Assembly (NCBI GenBank): GCA_044353855.1
Contig: JBILBF010000004.1
Location: forward strand, 158,981 to 222,980
Source: UKL13-3 sp044353855
GTDB taxonomy: Bacteria; Bacteroidota; Bacteroidia; UKL13-3
DNA: 64,000 nt
Reading direction: 5' to 3'
The position numbers and the translations under genes were made by a program. The notes under the pieces were generated by a model. It worked only from the letters and a program-made list of their open reading frames with translations, was not told the DNA's origin and searched no databases. Each line of letters begins with the position of its first letter. The stretch's first letter is position 1. Of the stretch, positions 16,550 through 27,063 are shown piece by piece.

Positions 16550-18031
16550 TTATTCTTCTTCATCTGTTCGTCTAGCTTCCATAGTAAACATAGCACTCAT
16601 CAAATCTTTAAACTCAAAACCACTATTCAATTGATGCTTGCTTAGTTGGCTATATTCAGAAAGTCCGTGCAATACAAATTCCATCATCAACAATTCTTCA
16701 GCCTTGTTCGTTTTACCCAGTGTTGATTTTACAATTTCTTTTAATCCTACTACTTTGGTTAGCTCTTTTTCGTATTCAACATTTGAAGCAGTTGATAATA
16801 TACTTATGGTTTCGCCATCGTTAAACCAGTTGATAACTTCTGCATAAGGATTCGGCTTTTTTGATTTTTTAACTTTTTCGGGATTTGCAAATTGTTGGCT
16901 AAACAAGGTTCTGATAGCTTTGCCTATAAGCGTTTGAGCTACATTGTTTGAACCTTCCAATTCACCTTCGTATACCAATTCTACTTTACCTGTAATGCTT
17001 GGCAATACAGCAAACAAATCAGCAATGCGTAAATATGTTGATGTTTCACCATTTAATAAAATCCTACGTTCGGCAGCACTGTATAAATTTTCCATTGCAC
17101 TAATGGTAAGCCTTGCCGATACACCACTTTTTTGGTCAACCAATTCACTTTGGCGTGCTTCCAATGCAATTTGTTCGATTAACGTACACAACAATTCATT
17201 GGCGGTAATGGCTGCTTTTTGTGCAGGTTTAATAGCTGCTTCCTGTTGCGTAATGGTTTTGGAAACAGCAATTGTTTTTGGATAATGCGTTAAAATCTGG
17301 CTGTCAATTCTATCCTTAAGTGGCGTTACAATACTACCTCGGTTTGTATAATCTTCGGGGTTGGCCGTAAACACAAATTGTACATCCAATGGCAAACGTA
17401 ATTTGAAACCCCGGATTTGCATATCTCCTTCCTGCAAAATATTAAACAGCGAAACCTGAATTCGTGCTTGCAAATCGGGCAACTCGTTTATTACAAAAAT
17501 GCAACGGTGGCTTCTTGGAATTAATCCAAAATGAATCACCCGTTCATCATTGTAGTGCAATTTTAACGTGGCTGCTTTAATGGGATCTACATCACCAATT
17601 AAATCGGCTACACTTACATCGGGTGTTGCAAGTTTTTCGGTGTATCGTTCGTTGCGGTGCATCCAAACTACTGGTGTTTTATCTCCATGTTCGGCAATTA
17701 AATCAAGCGCATATCTGCTCAAAGGTTCGAGTGGATCATCGTTTATTTCCGAACCTTTTACAACCGGAATATATTCATCCAATAAGTTGAGCATGAGCCG
17801 AGCAATGCGAGTTTTAGCTTGACCGCGCAATCCCAATAGGATAATATTGTGTTGTGATAAGATAGCAGTTTGCAATTGCGGCAATACTGTTTCGTCATAA
17901 CCTTGAATACCCTCAAACGGGTTTTTTCCACCACGCAAAAACGCAATTAAATTCTCGCGCATTTCTTGTTTCACTGTTTTGGGTTTATACCCGCTTGCTT
18001 TTAATTGAGCTATTGTGTTTATGTTGTTCAT
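16550..18031 (-). CDS. MoxR/magnesium-chelatase-like AAA+ ATPase
   Basis: 493 residues. Walker A GLRGQAKTR lies at about residues 67-75. The Walker B position reads CIFVINELPDL, with Asn where Asp is usual, and sensor-1 is in VFTANPEDYTNRGS. The helix-2 insert (FNILQEGDMQIRGFKLRLP) is the ChlI/MoxR mark. Such ATPases act with a von Willebrand factor A partner to remodel or insert cofactors into target proteins. That partner is encoded 100 bases upstream on the same strand. No chlorophyll or cobalamin genes are near, so a true chelatase is unlikely. The substrate is unknown. Confidence 0.85.
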   Translation of the reverse strand: MNNINTIAQLKASGYKPKTVKQEMRENLIAFLRGGKNPFEGIQGYDETVLPQLQTAILSQHNIILLGLRGQAKTRIARLMLNLLDEYIPVVKGSEINDDPLEPLSRYALDLIAEHGDKTPVVWMHRNERYTEKLATPDVSVADLIGDVDPIKAATLKLHYNDERVIHFGLIPRSHRCIFVINELPDLQARIQVSLFNILQEGDMQIRGFKLRLPLDVQFVFTANPEDYTNRGSIVTPLKDRIDSQILTHYPKTIAVSKTITQQEAAIKPAQKAAITANELLCTLIEQIALEARQSELVDQKSGVSARLTISAMENLYSAAERRILLNGETSTYLRIADLFAVLPSITGKVELVYEGELEGSNNVAQTLIGKAIRTLFSQQFANPEKVKKSKKPNPYAEVINWFNDGETISILSTASNVEYEKELTKVVGLKEIVKSTLGKTNKAEELLMMEFVLHGLSEYSQLSKHQLNSGFEFKDLMSAMFTMEARRTDEEE

Positions 18032-18043
18032 GAAAATGCTTTT

Positions 18044-18069
18044 GGCAGTTAGCTTTGAGCTATTAGCCT
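18044..18069. repeat. Short imperfect inverted repeat between VWA and AAA+ genes
   Basis: The segment at 18044-18069 carries TTAGCT and AGCTATTAGCC arms around TTG and can form an imperfect 11-bp stem. It looks like a single copy of the 'AGCTATTAGC'-type intergenic repeat often seen in Bacteroidota. It lies in the only 100-base gap of this gene pair. Confidence 0.3.
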
Positions 18070-18131
18070 TGGTTAGTTTATATTGTTTGTATTCGTTATC
18101 TATTTAAGTGTTCTGCTAAAGGCTAATCGCC

Positions 18132-19229
18132 TCACCTCACTACCTTCCGTTTTCCGCGTTCAAAGTCTTCGAATACGAAATCGCCTAGGCCATTGAGTCC
18201 GCTGTAGTAGGCTTTGCCATTGTTAACTTTCGTAAATTCTCTTACAAACTGTTGCAGATAGGGATCGGTTGCAATCATAAAGGTGGTGATGGGAATATTT
18301 ACCCTGCGGGCTTGAGCAGCCATTGTCAATGTTTTGTTTATTACTTTTCGATCAAGGCCAAAACTGTTTTGGTAATAACCGTTTCCTTCTTTCAAACAGG
18401 TAGGTTTACCATCCGTAATCATCATTATTTGTTTATTGGCATTTTTGCGTCTACGCAAAATATCCATGGCCAATTCTAATCCAGCATAGGTATTGGTATG
18501 AAACGGCCCAACTTGTAAATATGGTAAATCTTTGACTTCAATAGGCCAAGCATCGTTGCCAAATACGATAATATCCAATGTGTCTTTGGGATATTTGGTT
18601 TGAATGAGTTCGGCTAAAGCCATGGCAACTTTTTTGGCAGGCGTAATTCTGTCTTCTCCATACAGTATCATGCTGTGGCTAATATCAATCATTAAAACAG
18701 TAGAGGTTTGTGTTTTAAAATCGCGTTCACGGATTTCCAAATCATCCTCTGTAAGACTAAAACTATCAATACCATGATTGACTTGTGCATTGTGCAAGCT
18801 TGCCGTAATATCTATTTGGTCTATCGAATCGCCAAAGTTAAACTTCCGGGTATCACTATTGGTTTCATCGCCATGCCCAGTAAATTTTGTTTTATGGTTT
18901 CCATTACCTCCTTTTTTAAGTTTACCAAAAACCTCTTCTAAGCTTTTTTTACGAATGGTTTGGTTTGTTTTGCTAGTGGGAAGGAGAGTGCCTTCAGTAG
19001 GATTTTCTTTTATGAAACCTTTGTCTTTTAAGTCCTGAATAAAGTTACCCATTCCATATTCGTTATTGGTAAACTTGTGTTCTCTATCAACTTGGTTCAT
19101 CCAATCCATCGTTTCGGCAACATCTCCATTGGTGTATTGCATCATTTGTAAAAACAAATTGAGCAGCTGATCGAACAGCGAACCTTGTTGCGTATTGGGA
19201 ATATATTTTGAAAATAAATGACCTTTCAT
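18132..19229 (-). CDS. VWA domain-containing protein (CoxE/BatA-like partner of AAA+ ATPase)
   Basis: 365 residues, soluble, with no signal peptide. The C-terminal half is a von Willebrand A domain with an intact MIDAS: DISHSM (DxSxS) near residue 183, a Thr in HTNTYAGLELA, and MITDGKPT. The N-terminal half is helical with a charged linker rich in Lys/Gly. Proteins of this type bind metal-dependent targets and work with MoxR-type ATPases. It is upstream of the AAA+ gene on the same strand and likely co-transcribed. The cellular target is not apparent. Confidence 0.85.
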   Translation of the reverse strand: MKGHLFSKYIPNTQQGSLFDQLLNLFLQMMQYTNGDVAETMDWMNQVDREHKFTNNEYGMGNFIQDLKDKGFIKENPTEGTLLPTSKTNQTIRKKSLEEVFGKLKKGGNGNHKTKFTGHGDETNSDTRKFNFGDSIDQIDITASLHNAQVNHGIDSFSLTEDDLEIRERDFKTQTSTVLMIDISHSMILYGEDRITPAKKVAMALAELIQTKYPKDTLDIIVFGNDAWPIEVKDLPYLQVGPFHTNTYAGLELAMDILRRRKNANKQIMMITDGKPTCLKEGNGYYQNSFGLDRKVINKTLTMAAQARRVNIPITTFMIATDPYLQQFVREFTKVNNGKAYYSGLNGLGDFVFEDFERGKRKVVR

Positions 19230-19441
19230 ACAGTGAATAACAAATTAGTTGGAAATTGTTCTGTAAATGTACTCAGAACAAGCACAATTTTTTTTTTAAA
19301 GGAATGATGAAATTTTTAATTGTAAGCTATTTTATATGTTTATAGCTCGTTTTTATAGAGAAAATGACTATTTCTCTTTGTTAGATGAAACCCATCTATT
19401 TTTTATTACTTGTATTTGTTAAATACAATTTTTTAATCAAG

Positions 19442-20746
19442 TTAATACATCAAAGCAGGAATTTTGCCTTTCACCATCATGTTTTCATCTATTTCACTCA
19501 ATGTAATATCTTCAATTTCATTTACCGATATAGGGTCGTAATGTTTTTGTACTTTGATATAATTGTCGGTAAAGCCATGCATGAGTTTACCATCATTTTC
19601 TATTTCCCATAATACTGGGCGATTGCTGCCAAGGTATTGTTCGTAAAAATGCCTTCTTTTTTTATCACTAAGAATATGCAACATTTTACTGCGTTCAGCT
19701 CGTTTATGCATCGGAACTTTTTCATCCAATTTAGCGGCTGTTGTATTGGGGCGTTCACTATAGGTAAACACATGCAAATACGAAATGTCCAATTCGTTTA
19801 AGTAAGCATACGTATCCAAAAAATCACTGTGCGTTTCACCCGGAAAGCCAACAATTACATCCACACCAATACAACAATGAGGCATCAACGATTTTATTTT
19901 GTTTACGCGTGAAGTATATACATCAGTAAGGTAGCGCCTGCGCATGCTGTGCAAAATTTTATTTGAACCTGATTGCAATGGAATGTGAAAATGTGGCACA
20001 ATTGTTTTGGATTGAGCTACTAATTCAATAATTTCATCTGTCAGTAAATTGGGCTCAATAGAGGAGATGCGAAGCCTGTTTAATCCAGTTATGTTATCAA
20101 GGGCTTGTAGCAAGCCATAAAATGTTTCTCCAGTTTGTGCGCCAAAATCTCCAGTATTAACTCCTGTAAGAACTATTTCTTTAATGCCCGATGCTACTAA
20201 TTCTTGTGCTTGTTTAACCACATTAGCAATTGTATCACTTCTGCTTTTGCCTCGTGCTAATGGTATGGTGCAAAAAGCACAAAAATAATCGCACCCATCT
20301 TGTACTTTTAAAAATGAACGTGTACGATCGCCAATGGAGTAGGAAGCATGGTACTCCAATACTTCTTTTATTTTACCATCTTTAATTTCGGCAATATCTT
20401 TTTTACGTGTATCTGAAAGGTATTCAATGATATTAAATTTTTCTGCAGCACCTAAAACAAGATCAACTCCAGGAATACGTGCTATTTCTTTGGGCTTTAG
20501 CTGAGCGTAACAACCAATTATGGCGACAAATGCTTGTGGATTGTGTCGTAAAGCTTCTTTTACAATACGTTTACATTTTTTATCAGCATTATCAGTTACC
20601 GAGCAGGTATTTATTAGATATACAGTTGCCCCTTCTTCAAAGTCTACTTTTTGGTATCCTTCTTCCATCAACTGTCTTCCTATAGTTGATGTTTCCGAAA
20701 AATTTAGTTTACAACCTAAAGTATAAAATGCTACGCTTTTGTTCAT
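19442..20746 (-). CDS. mtaB: tRNA (N6-L-threonylcarbamoyladenosine(37)-C2)-methylthiotransferase MtaB
   Basis: Radical SAM enzyme that adds a methylthio group to t6A37 of ANN-decoding tRNAs. The N-terminal UPF0004 domain has three conserved cysteines (GCKLN, NTCSVT, IGCYAQ) for the auxiliary Fe-S cluster. The central radical SAM domain has CDYFCAFC near residue 150. A C-terminal TRAM-like region follows. At 434 residues and with TLGCKLNFSETSTIGRQL it fits MtaB rather than MiaB or RimO. Convergent or divergent neighbours are unrelated, so it is probably transcribed alone. Confidence 0.93.
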   Translation of the reverse strand: MNKSVAFYTLGCKLNFSETSTIGRQLMEEGYQKVDFEEGATVYLINTCSVTDNADKKCKRIVKEALRHNPQAFVAIIGCYAQLKPKEIARIPGVDLVLGAAEKFNIIEYLSDTRKKDIAEIKDGKIKEVLEYHASYSIGDRTRSFLKVQDGCDYFCAFCTIPLARGKSRSDTIANVVKQAQELVASGIKEIVLTGVNTGDFGAQTGETFYGLLQALDNITGLNRLRISSIEPNLLTDEIIELVAQSKTIVPHFHIPLQSGSNKILHSMRRRYLTDVYTSRVNKIKSLMPHCCIGVDVIVGFPGETHSDFLDTYAYLNELDISYLHVFTYSERPNTTAAKLDEKVPMHKRAERSKMLHILSDKKRRHFYEQYLGSNRPVLWEIENDGKLMHGFTDNYIKVQKHYDPISVNEIEDITLSEIDENMMVKGKIPALMY

Positions 20747-20892
20747 TGGGGGTCAAAAATAGTAAAATTATATGAATGATACTGAAAGGATGTTAATTTG
20801 AAATGGTAAAGATTAAATATCTCAGATTATTTTTTTAGTAAAATATGAATGTTTTTATCAGTAATTTGTGAGCTTCATTAAAACACACTCAA

Positions 20893-23800
20893 TTGAAATT
20901 CCAATATCAATCCCTACTTAAGTTAATTGTTAGTTTTTTTACAGGCGTATCATTTACTTTTGGTCAAACTTGCTCTCTTTACAATAATGATACGCTTATT
21001 TGCAGCGGTACTTCAGTTAATTTTGTACTTGCTACCTCAGGTGGTACACCTGCAAGTTATGCTTGGGATTTTGGTGATGGCTATACAGCCACAACACCAG
21101 TTGCTGCTCATGTATACACTACTTCCGGAATATTTGTTCCACGTGTAGTTATCACATTTACAGGTGGTGCAATGTGCACTGCAACAGCCAAATCTATAAG
21201 AGTTTTTGCCAATCCAATTGCTCAATTTGTGATTACTACAGAGGATACATTGTGTTTTAAAAATAATCGTTTATGTATTCAAGATAATTCAACGAGTGGG
21301 CAGTCCAATGCGCCTATTGTAAAACGGGTATTTCAATTAAATAATGGCTATTTACAAATAGACAATGCGCCTTACAATAACACTATATGTTACCAAAACA
21401 CCGTAAACACAATAGGTTTTTTATACTCTTTGGTATTGGAGGTAACGGATACGAATAACTGTGTAAGCCGGCTTCAAAAAACAGACTCTGTATTGTTGTA
21501 CCCCCAAAGGCCACCTTTATCTTACCAAGCCAATTATAGTAAGACATGTTTTAATCCATTGGTTTTTTTTAACAATACCACCCCAACGCCACCTTCGGCA
21601 ATTAGCAAGTTTTACTGGGTATTTGGTGATGGGCAAAAAGATAGTTTGGGATGGCTTGGTATAGGGCATCAATACAACTCTAAAGGACCTTTTTTATCCT
21701 CGTTAATAAGTATAGATAATAATGGGTGTAAGGATACTGCAAAACTAAATGATTCCATTAAAGGGATAATAGTTGATCCACTTATTTATTTAAATGGGCC
21801 AACAACTCGCTGTTACAAAGGAAATGATATTGGCGTTGCTCAATCAAATGATGCAATATATCCTTGTAACTGGACTGTTTTTAATGATCAAAACAAAGTG
21901 GTTGCTTTTAGTGATTTAACAGGGTTTAATTTTACAGTACCTACTTGTGGTCAATATAGAGTTCTCTTGAAGGTTACCTTTCCAGATTGTGTGTTAGAAA
22001 CTGACACATTCATACAAATATTAGGGCCTAAATCCATTATTCAAAATCCTTTTGATTCTATTAATAAAGTTCAAAATACCAATACCTGTGAGGTGTTTGA
22101 TACGATAAGATTTAAAACTCCTGTTTCATATTTATCGTGCAGATATAAAAATGGAGCGATGCAACATTTTTGGAATTTTGATGATGCATTTGCACCCAAT
22201 TGCACTACTGATACCAAAAATGGCATAAATGTAGGATTGAATTGTAATTTTTCAATTGACTCAATGCTGGTAAGGCATGCATATATGCCAGGTCAAGATC
22301 AATGTTATAAACCCTCATTATACCTTAAAGATCCTATAACGGGATGCGAGCATTCAGATACCCTAAAGTTAGCATTAATGGAACCCGATGCTAGCCCTAA
22401 CTTGCTCGCCAATCCACCAAGAAGAGGATTGTTTGTGACTGATAGCTTTATTTGTCTTGGAACTTCTGTAATATTTAATTTTAAAGAGACATTACCTTAT
22501 TGTGGTTATCAAAAGGCATGGATCAATTTAGATTCAGCTTGTAATCCCAACAAATGGCAGCTAACTGATACTATTGGATTGGGATTGTATACCGATGTGT
22601 ATTCCAATATATGTGATAGTAATGGGCTAGTAACGGTAGGTTTAGTATTGCAAAATGGCATCGATAAATTTGGTAATCCTTGTTTTGATACAGCTTGGTA
22701 TCATCACATATTAAGAATTACAGATGTGAATCCAGCTGTAAAAGCCACTCTATTAAATTCATGTGCTCCTTTTCTTGTAAAGTTTACTCCCGTTGATTCT
22801 GTTCAGTTTGATTTAGTAAAAATGAGGTGGTTATTTACCCGCAATCCTGCTGATACGATTACCCAGATTTTTACTGGAAATGATTCTATTATTTACGGAC
22901 AACAATTTACTTTTAATAAACATGGTGATTATAAGGTAACCACTATTTTAAATAATACATACGAATGTCTTGAACTTGGTTTTACTGATTTTTCTGTTGG
23001 TTATTGGCCACGTATTGTGTTAACAAAAGATAAAGTATGTTTAGGGGATAGTGTTTTAATAAAAGACTATATTTTTTACCACAACAATTCCATTTACAAT
23101 TATAACACATTAGAGTATTTAGATACAGTAGATTATTGGGCAAAACCAGAAAGAGCAGCAGCAGGGAAGGAAAAAATATGGTGGGATGCTGGTGATGGAA
23201 AGGGTTTTGTTCATACTGGTCATTATCCTAAACTAAAATATGATAAACCTGGAAGTTATTTCATTACCATGGTAACTCAAGATAGTACGGGGTGTTTGGA
23301 TACCGTAAAAACACTTAATCCAATTATTGTTTTTGATGTTACTGCAAATATAAAAACGTTACAAACAGCCTATTTTTGTGCGCCTCAAATTGTATTGTTC
23401 ACAGATTCTTCATTGGTGTTTGATGCTGATACTGCAACTGTTGCGAGTTCAAAAGATTCAATTGTTTCATGGTTATGGAATTTTGGAGATAATACCTTAG
23501 AAGGCGTATTGAAAAATCCAGCACATAATTTTACTTCCAATGGGAAATTTAATGTTAACCTCAGAGTTACAGCAGCTAGTGGTTGCTCAGATACAGCAAG
23601 TGCTTGGGTTGATATGATAGGACCATTGCCCAGTTTTACCATTAAAGATACAATGGGTTGTGAACCATTTACTGCACCCTTAATCAATACCACAAATAAT
23701 CAATTAATAAATTGGACTTGGTATTTTGGCGATGTAACCAACCAAACATTTACCACAACTAAAGATACAAATGTTTCATTTACATACACCAAAGCAGGTG

Positions 23801-24738
23801 TATACTCAGTTCAATTATTGGGTACTCAAAACATATTGAATACAACAACTGGAAATACAATTATTTGCAACTCTTTTTTTCCTGATCAACAAACGGGTTT
23901 GCCCGAGCGCAAGGTGTATGTAATGGCAACTCCTCAATTGTCGCTATTGGCTATAGATACTGTATGTATTGGTGATGAGGTAGAATTTATGGCAACTGGT
24001 GATTCGCTATATGCAACTTATCAATGGAATTATGGAGATGGCAATATTCAAACAACCATACGGCCAGATACCATAACTAAACATGTATTTGATGCATTAG
24101 GAAACTATTTGGTTGTGGTTGCACCAACCCTTACCAATGGTTATAGTTGTATTGATACTGCATCTATAGCTATAGCAGTCATTTCACCTACTGCTGATTT
24201 TACAATTGATGATTCACAAACACCCAATTATCAGTTTACGAATACTTCTATAGCAGCTAATCGTTACTCATGGAATTTTGGAAAACCAAGTTCGGGTAGC
24301 ATAAATGAAACAACCACACTAAATGCTTATTTTGATTTTGGAAATGATACTGGAACATACCAAGTATGTTTACTAGCATATAATGCATTAGATTGTTGGG
24401 ATTCTATCTGTAAGCCTGTGCGCATAGATAAAACACGAATCATTATTCCCAATGTATTTACTCCTGATAATGCAGATGGTAAAAATGATGCTTTTGATAT
24501 TGATATATTAGGGTTTACACTGTATAATTTGAATATATACAATAGGTGGGGAGCACTTGTTTTCTCTGGCACTAAAGATGGATTGGATAATGATGGAGTG
24601 AATTGGAATGGCAAAACTTTTAATGATGGAGAGCAATGTCCTGCAGGAGTTTATTATTTTATTTTTACATATAAACTCATCACCGATTTAATAGAGACAA
24701 CCGTGCACGGAACCGTTACATTGATTAGAGACAAATAA
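20893..24738 (+). CDS. Large secreted PKD-repeat protein with T9SS type B (CHU_C) sorting domain
   Basis: 1281 residues. The signal peptide is residues ~1-25 (LIVSFFTGVSFTFGQ). About seven PKD-type beta domains are recognisable by WDFGDG-like motifs: YAWDFGDGY, FYWVFGDGQ, WWDAGDGKG, WLWNFGDNT, WTWYFGDV, YQWNYGDGN and YSWNFGKP. Many paired cysteines suggest disulfides. The last ~95 residues match the gliding-motility-associated CHU_C domain (IPNVFTPDNADGKNDAF, YNRWGALVF, YFIFTY), a type IX secretion signal. The start must be TTG 20893: the frame is closed by TGA at 20869 and no ATG precedes the signal peptide. Probably a surface adhesin; no enzymatic domain is seen. Confidence 0.88.
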   Translation: MKFQYQSLLKLIVSFFTGVSFTFGQTCSLYNNDTLICSGTSVNFVLATSGGTPASYAWDFGDGYTATTPVAAHVYTTSGIFVPRVVITFTGGAMCTATAKSIRVFANPIAQFVITTEDTLCFKNNRLCIQDNSTSGQSNAPIVKRVFQLNNGYLQIDNAPYNNTICYQNTVNTIGFLYSLVLEVTDTNNCVSRLQKTDSVLLYPQRPPLSYQANYSKTCFNPLVFFNNTTPTPPSAISKFYWVFGDGQKDSLGWLGIGHQYNSKGPFLSSLISIDNNGCKDTAKLNDSIKGIIVDPLIYLNGPTTRCYKGNDIGVAQSNDAIYPCNWTVFNDQNKVVAFSDLTGFNFTVPTCGQYRVLLKVTFPDCVLETDTFIQILGPKSIIQNPFDSINKVQNTNTCEVFDTIRFKTPVSYLSCRYKNGAMQHFWNFDDAFAPNCTTDTKNGINVGLNCNFSIDSMLVRHAYMPGQDQCYKPSLYLKDPITGCEHSDTLKLALMEPDASPNLLANPPRRGLFVTDSFICLGTSVIFNFKETLPYCGYQKAWINLDSACNPNKWQLTDTIGLGLYTDVYSNICDSNGLVTVGLVLQNGIDKFGNPCFDTAWYHHILRITDVNPAVKATLLNSCAPFLVKFTPVDSVQFDLVKMRWLFTRNPADTITQIFTGNDSIIYGQQFTFNKHGDYKVTTILNNTYECLELGFTDFSVGYWPRIVLTKDKVCLGDSVLIKDYIFYHNNSIYNYNTLEYLDTVDYWAKPERAAAGKEKIWWDAGDGKGFVHTGHYPKLKYDKPGSYFITMVTQDSTGCLDTVKTLNPIIVFDVTANIKTLQTAYFCAPQIVLFTDSSLVFDADTATVASSKDSIVSWLWNFGDNTLEGVLKNPAHNFTSNGKFNVNLRVTAASGCSDTASAWVDMIGPLPSFTIKDTMGCEPFTAPLINTTNNQLINWTWYFGDVTNQTFTTTKDTNVSFTYTKAGVYSVQLLGTQNILNTTTGNTIICNSFFPDQQTGLPERKVYVMATPQLSLLAIDTVCIGDEVEFMATGDSLYATYQWNYGDGNIQTTIRPDTITKHVFDALGNYLVVVAPTLTNGYSCIDTASIAIAVISPTADFTIDDSQTPNYQFTNTSIAANRYSWNFGKPSSGSINETTTLNAYFDFGNDTGTYQVCLLAYNALDCWDSICKPVRIDKTRIIIPNVFTPDNADGKNDAFDIDILGFTLYNLNIYNRWGALVFSGTKDGLDNDGVNWNGKTFNDGEQCPAGVYYFIFTYKLITDLIETTVHGTVTLIRDK

Positions 24739-24786
24739 TTCTCTAAGTTAAAAAATATTTTTTATAACTTTAATGTTACTTGCGAT

Positions 24787-25989
24787 ATGCAAAAAAGTGA
24801 ACGGTTATTATTGATTACACTAGCAGCAATCAACTTTACTAATATCATGGATTTTATGATTATGATGCCATTAGGGCCTCAGTTGATGAGGCTATTTGAC
24901 ATTACACCCCAGCAGTTTGGCCTAGTGGTTTCTGCTTACACTTTAAGTGCAGGCGCTTCTGGTTTTTTTGCAGCTTTTATTGTCGATAGGTTTGATCGTA
25001 AGATCTTTTTGCAAGTTTTGTATACAGGATTTTTGCTAGGTACATTAGCATGCGGTCTTGCACCTACCTATAATTTTTTACTTGCAGCACGCATTTTTAC
25101 AGGGCTTTTTGGAGGAGTAATGGGTGCACTTATTTTATCTATTGTAGGTGATGTTGTTCCTTTTGAGAGAAGGGGGCAAGCTATGGGAATGATTATGGCT
25201 GCGTTTTCGATAGCATCTGTATTTGGAGTCCCATTTGGATTGTATATAGCTTCTATGTTTTCATGGCATGCACCTTTTTTCTTTTTAGTTTTATGTGGAT
25301 TTCCAATTGCGATAATGATTTGGAAATATATACCTAATATAACTTCACATATATACAACAAAGCTGATAGGCCAAATCCTCTAGAAATAGTAAAAGGAAT
25401 TACATCTGATCCCAATCAACGAAAAGCCATTACATTAATGATGGTATTGATGTTTGGTCATTTTAGCATTATTCCTTTTTTAGCTCCATACATGGTAAGC
25501 AATGTTGGATTTGAAGAAAGTCAACTTGCCTATATTTATACAATTGGTGGTCTTTTTACCATTTTTACTTCGCCTCTTATTGGCAAGTGGGCCGATAAAG
25601 TGGGTAAACTTAAAGTGTTTACCGTTTTTATTCCATTGTGCGCTGTTTCTGTTTTGTTAATAACCAATATGCCACGAATAGATATTTGGATTGTATTGGT
25701 TGTTTCGGCATCTTTTTTTGTGTTTTCAGGTGGTCGTTTTATACCTGCACAAGCTATGGTTTCGGCAACTGTAAAATCAGAAACAAGAGGAAGTTTTATG
25801 AGCATTTCATCAGCTTTGCAACAGTTGTGTGCTGGATTAGCATCTTATATTGCTGGTGTTATCATTGTAAAACAACCAAATGGCGAATTACTTAATTATA
25901 ATTATGTTGGATATATGTCAATAGCAGCAACTTTACTTTGTTTGGTATTGGCTCGTAGAATTAAAACCGTAGATGGGGAAACGTTTTAA
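24787..25989 (+). CDS. MFS transporter (drug/sugar efflux type)
   Basis: 400 residues with twelve hydrophobic segments. The loop 2-3 motif is present as AFIVDRFDRKIFL, and GVPFG lies in TM5. The N-terminus IDMDF-like NIMDFMIMMPLGPQL is typical of AraJ/YdhP-type 12-TM proton antiporters. The substrate is unknown. It is the first gene of a compact plus-strand run (MFS-ribD-DMT-yigZ-M4), with ribD 18 bases downstream. Confidence 0.9.
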   Translation: MQKSERLLLITLAAINFTNIMDFMIMMPLGPQLMRLFDITPQQFGLVVSAYTLSAGASGFFAAFIVDRFDRKIFLQVLYTGFLLGTLACGLAPTYNFLLAARIFTGLFGGVMGALILSIVGDVVPFERRGQAMGMIMAAFSIASVFGVPFGLYIASMFSWHAPFFFLVLCGFPIAIMIWKYIPNITSHIYNKADRPNPLEIVKGITSDPNQRKAITLMMVLMFGHFSIIPFLAPYMVSNVGFEESQLAYIYTIGGLFTIFTSPLIGKWADKVGKLKVFTVFIPLCAVSVLLITNMPRIDIWIVLVVSASFFVFSGGRFIPAQAMVSATVKSETRGSFMSISSALQQLCAGLASYIAGVIIVKQPNGELLNYNYVGYMSIAATLLCLVLARRIKTVDGETF

Positions 25990-26007
25990 TTGAAAAAAAT
26001 AGGCTAA

Positions 26008-27063
26008 ATGACTTCCGATGAAAAATATATGTTGCGTTGTGTTGAACTTGCTTTATTAGGTAAAGGAAACGTTGCGCCTAATCCAATGGTAGGTTGTGTT
26101 ATTGTTCATGAGGGCAATATAATTGGCGAAGGATGGCATCAACAATTTGGTCAACCCCATGCCGAAGTGAATGCTGTGAATGCCGTTGTCGATAAAAAAT
26201 TATTATCACATGCTACTGTATTTGTTAACCTTGAGCCTTGTTGCCATACTGGTAAAACACCGCCTTGTGCAGATTTGCTCATTTCCAATAATGTAAAACG
26301 AGTAGTAGTTGGTATGATAGATCCCTTTAGCAAAGTTGCTGGTCAGGGTATTGCTAGATTAAAAGCCGCAGGAATAGCTGTTGAAGTTGGTGTTTTGGCA
26401 GATACATGCAAGGAATTAAACAAACGATTTATCACTTACCATAACCTTCAAAGACCATATGTAATTTTAAAATGGGCTCAGACAGCAGATGGTTTTATTG
26501 CTCCTGATGCTACTCAAATGAGTAAAAAAATATTTGAAGAAAAAAGACATATCACAGGATTTATTGTTCAGGCATTGGTGCATAAATGGAGAGGAGAGGA
26601 GCAGGCCATTATGGTAGGCACACAAACGGTAAAAATGGATAATCCTGCACTGAATACTCGTGCATTTAAAGGGAATAATCCACTTCGGATTACCATAGAT
26701 AAAAATGTATCACTCTCCAGTGAATTAAACATATTAGATGGCTCACAACCCACACTGTTGTTTACGTCATTGCCTCAATCATCTCAAATACCTAATACTG
26801 AATACCAACAAATAGATTTTAACAGTCCAATTTGGCCTCAAATTATGGAAGAATTATATAAACGTTCAATTCAATCTATGATCATAGAAGGAGGGCTATA
26901 CACCTTACAGCAAATTATCCAATCTAACATATGGGATGAAGCACAAATTTTTACAACCCCAACCACACTGTTAGCAGGAGTAAAATCTCCAGCTATTTCA
27001 GGTTCAATTTCCCACAAAAAAATGGTTGATGGCGCTCAATTAATAATATACCAAAACAAATGA
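26008..27063 (+). CDS. ribD: Bifunctional pyrimidine deaminase / reductase RibD
   Basis: Riboflavin synthesis steps 2 and 3: deaminates the GTP-derived pyrimidine and reduces its ribose side chain. The N-terminal zinc deaminase domain has HAEVNAV (~residue 51) and PCCHTGKTPPC (~residue 75). The C-terminal reductase domain (residues ~145-351) has KWAQTADGFIA and the GGLYTLQQ motif. 351 residues is the normal length. Its stop overlaps the start of the DMT transporter by 4 bases (ATGA). Confidence 0.95.
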   Translation: MTSDEKYMLRCVELALLGKGNVAPNPMVGCVIVHEGNIIGEGWHQQFGQPHAEVNAVNAVVDKKLLSHATVFVNLEPCCHTGKTPPCADLLISNNVKRVVVGMIDPFSKVAGQGIARLKAAGIAVEVGVLADTCKELNKRFITYHNLQRPYVILKWAQTADGFIAPDATQMSKKIFEEKRHITGFIVQALVHKWRGEEQAIMVGTQTVKMDNPALNTRAFKGNNPLRITIDKNVSLSSELNILDGSQPTLLFTSLPQSSQIPNTEYQQIDFNSPIWPQIMEELYKRSIQSMIIEGGLYTLQQIIQSNIWDEAQIFTTPTTLLAGVKSPAISGSISHKKMVDGAQLIIYQNK

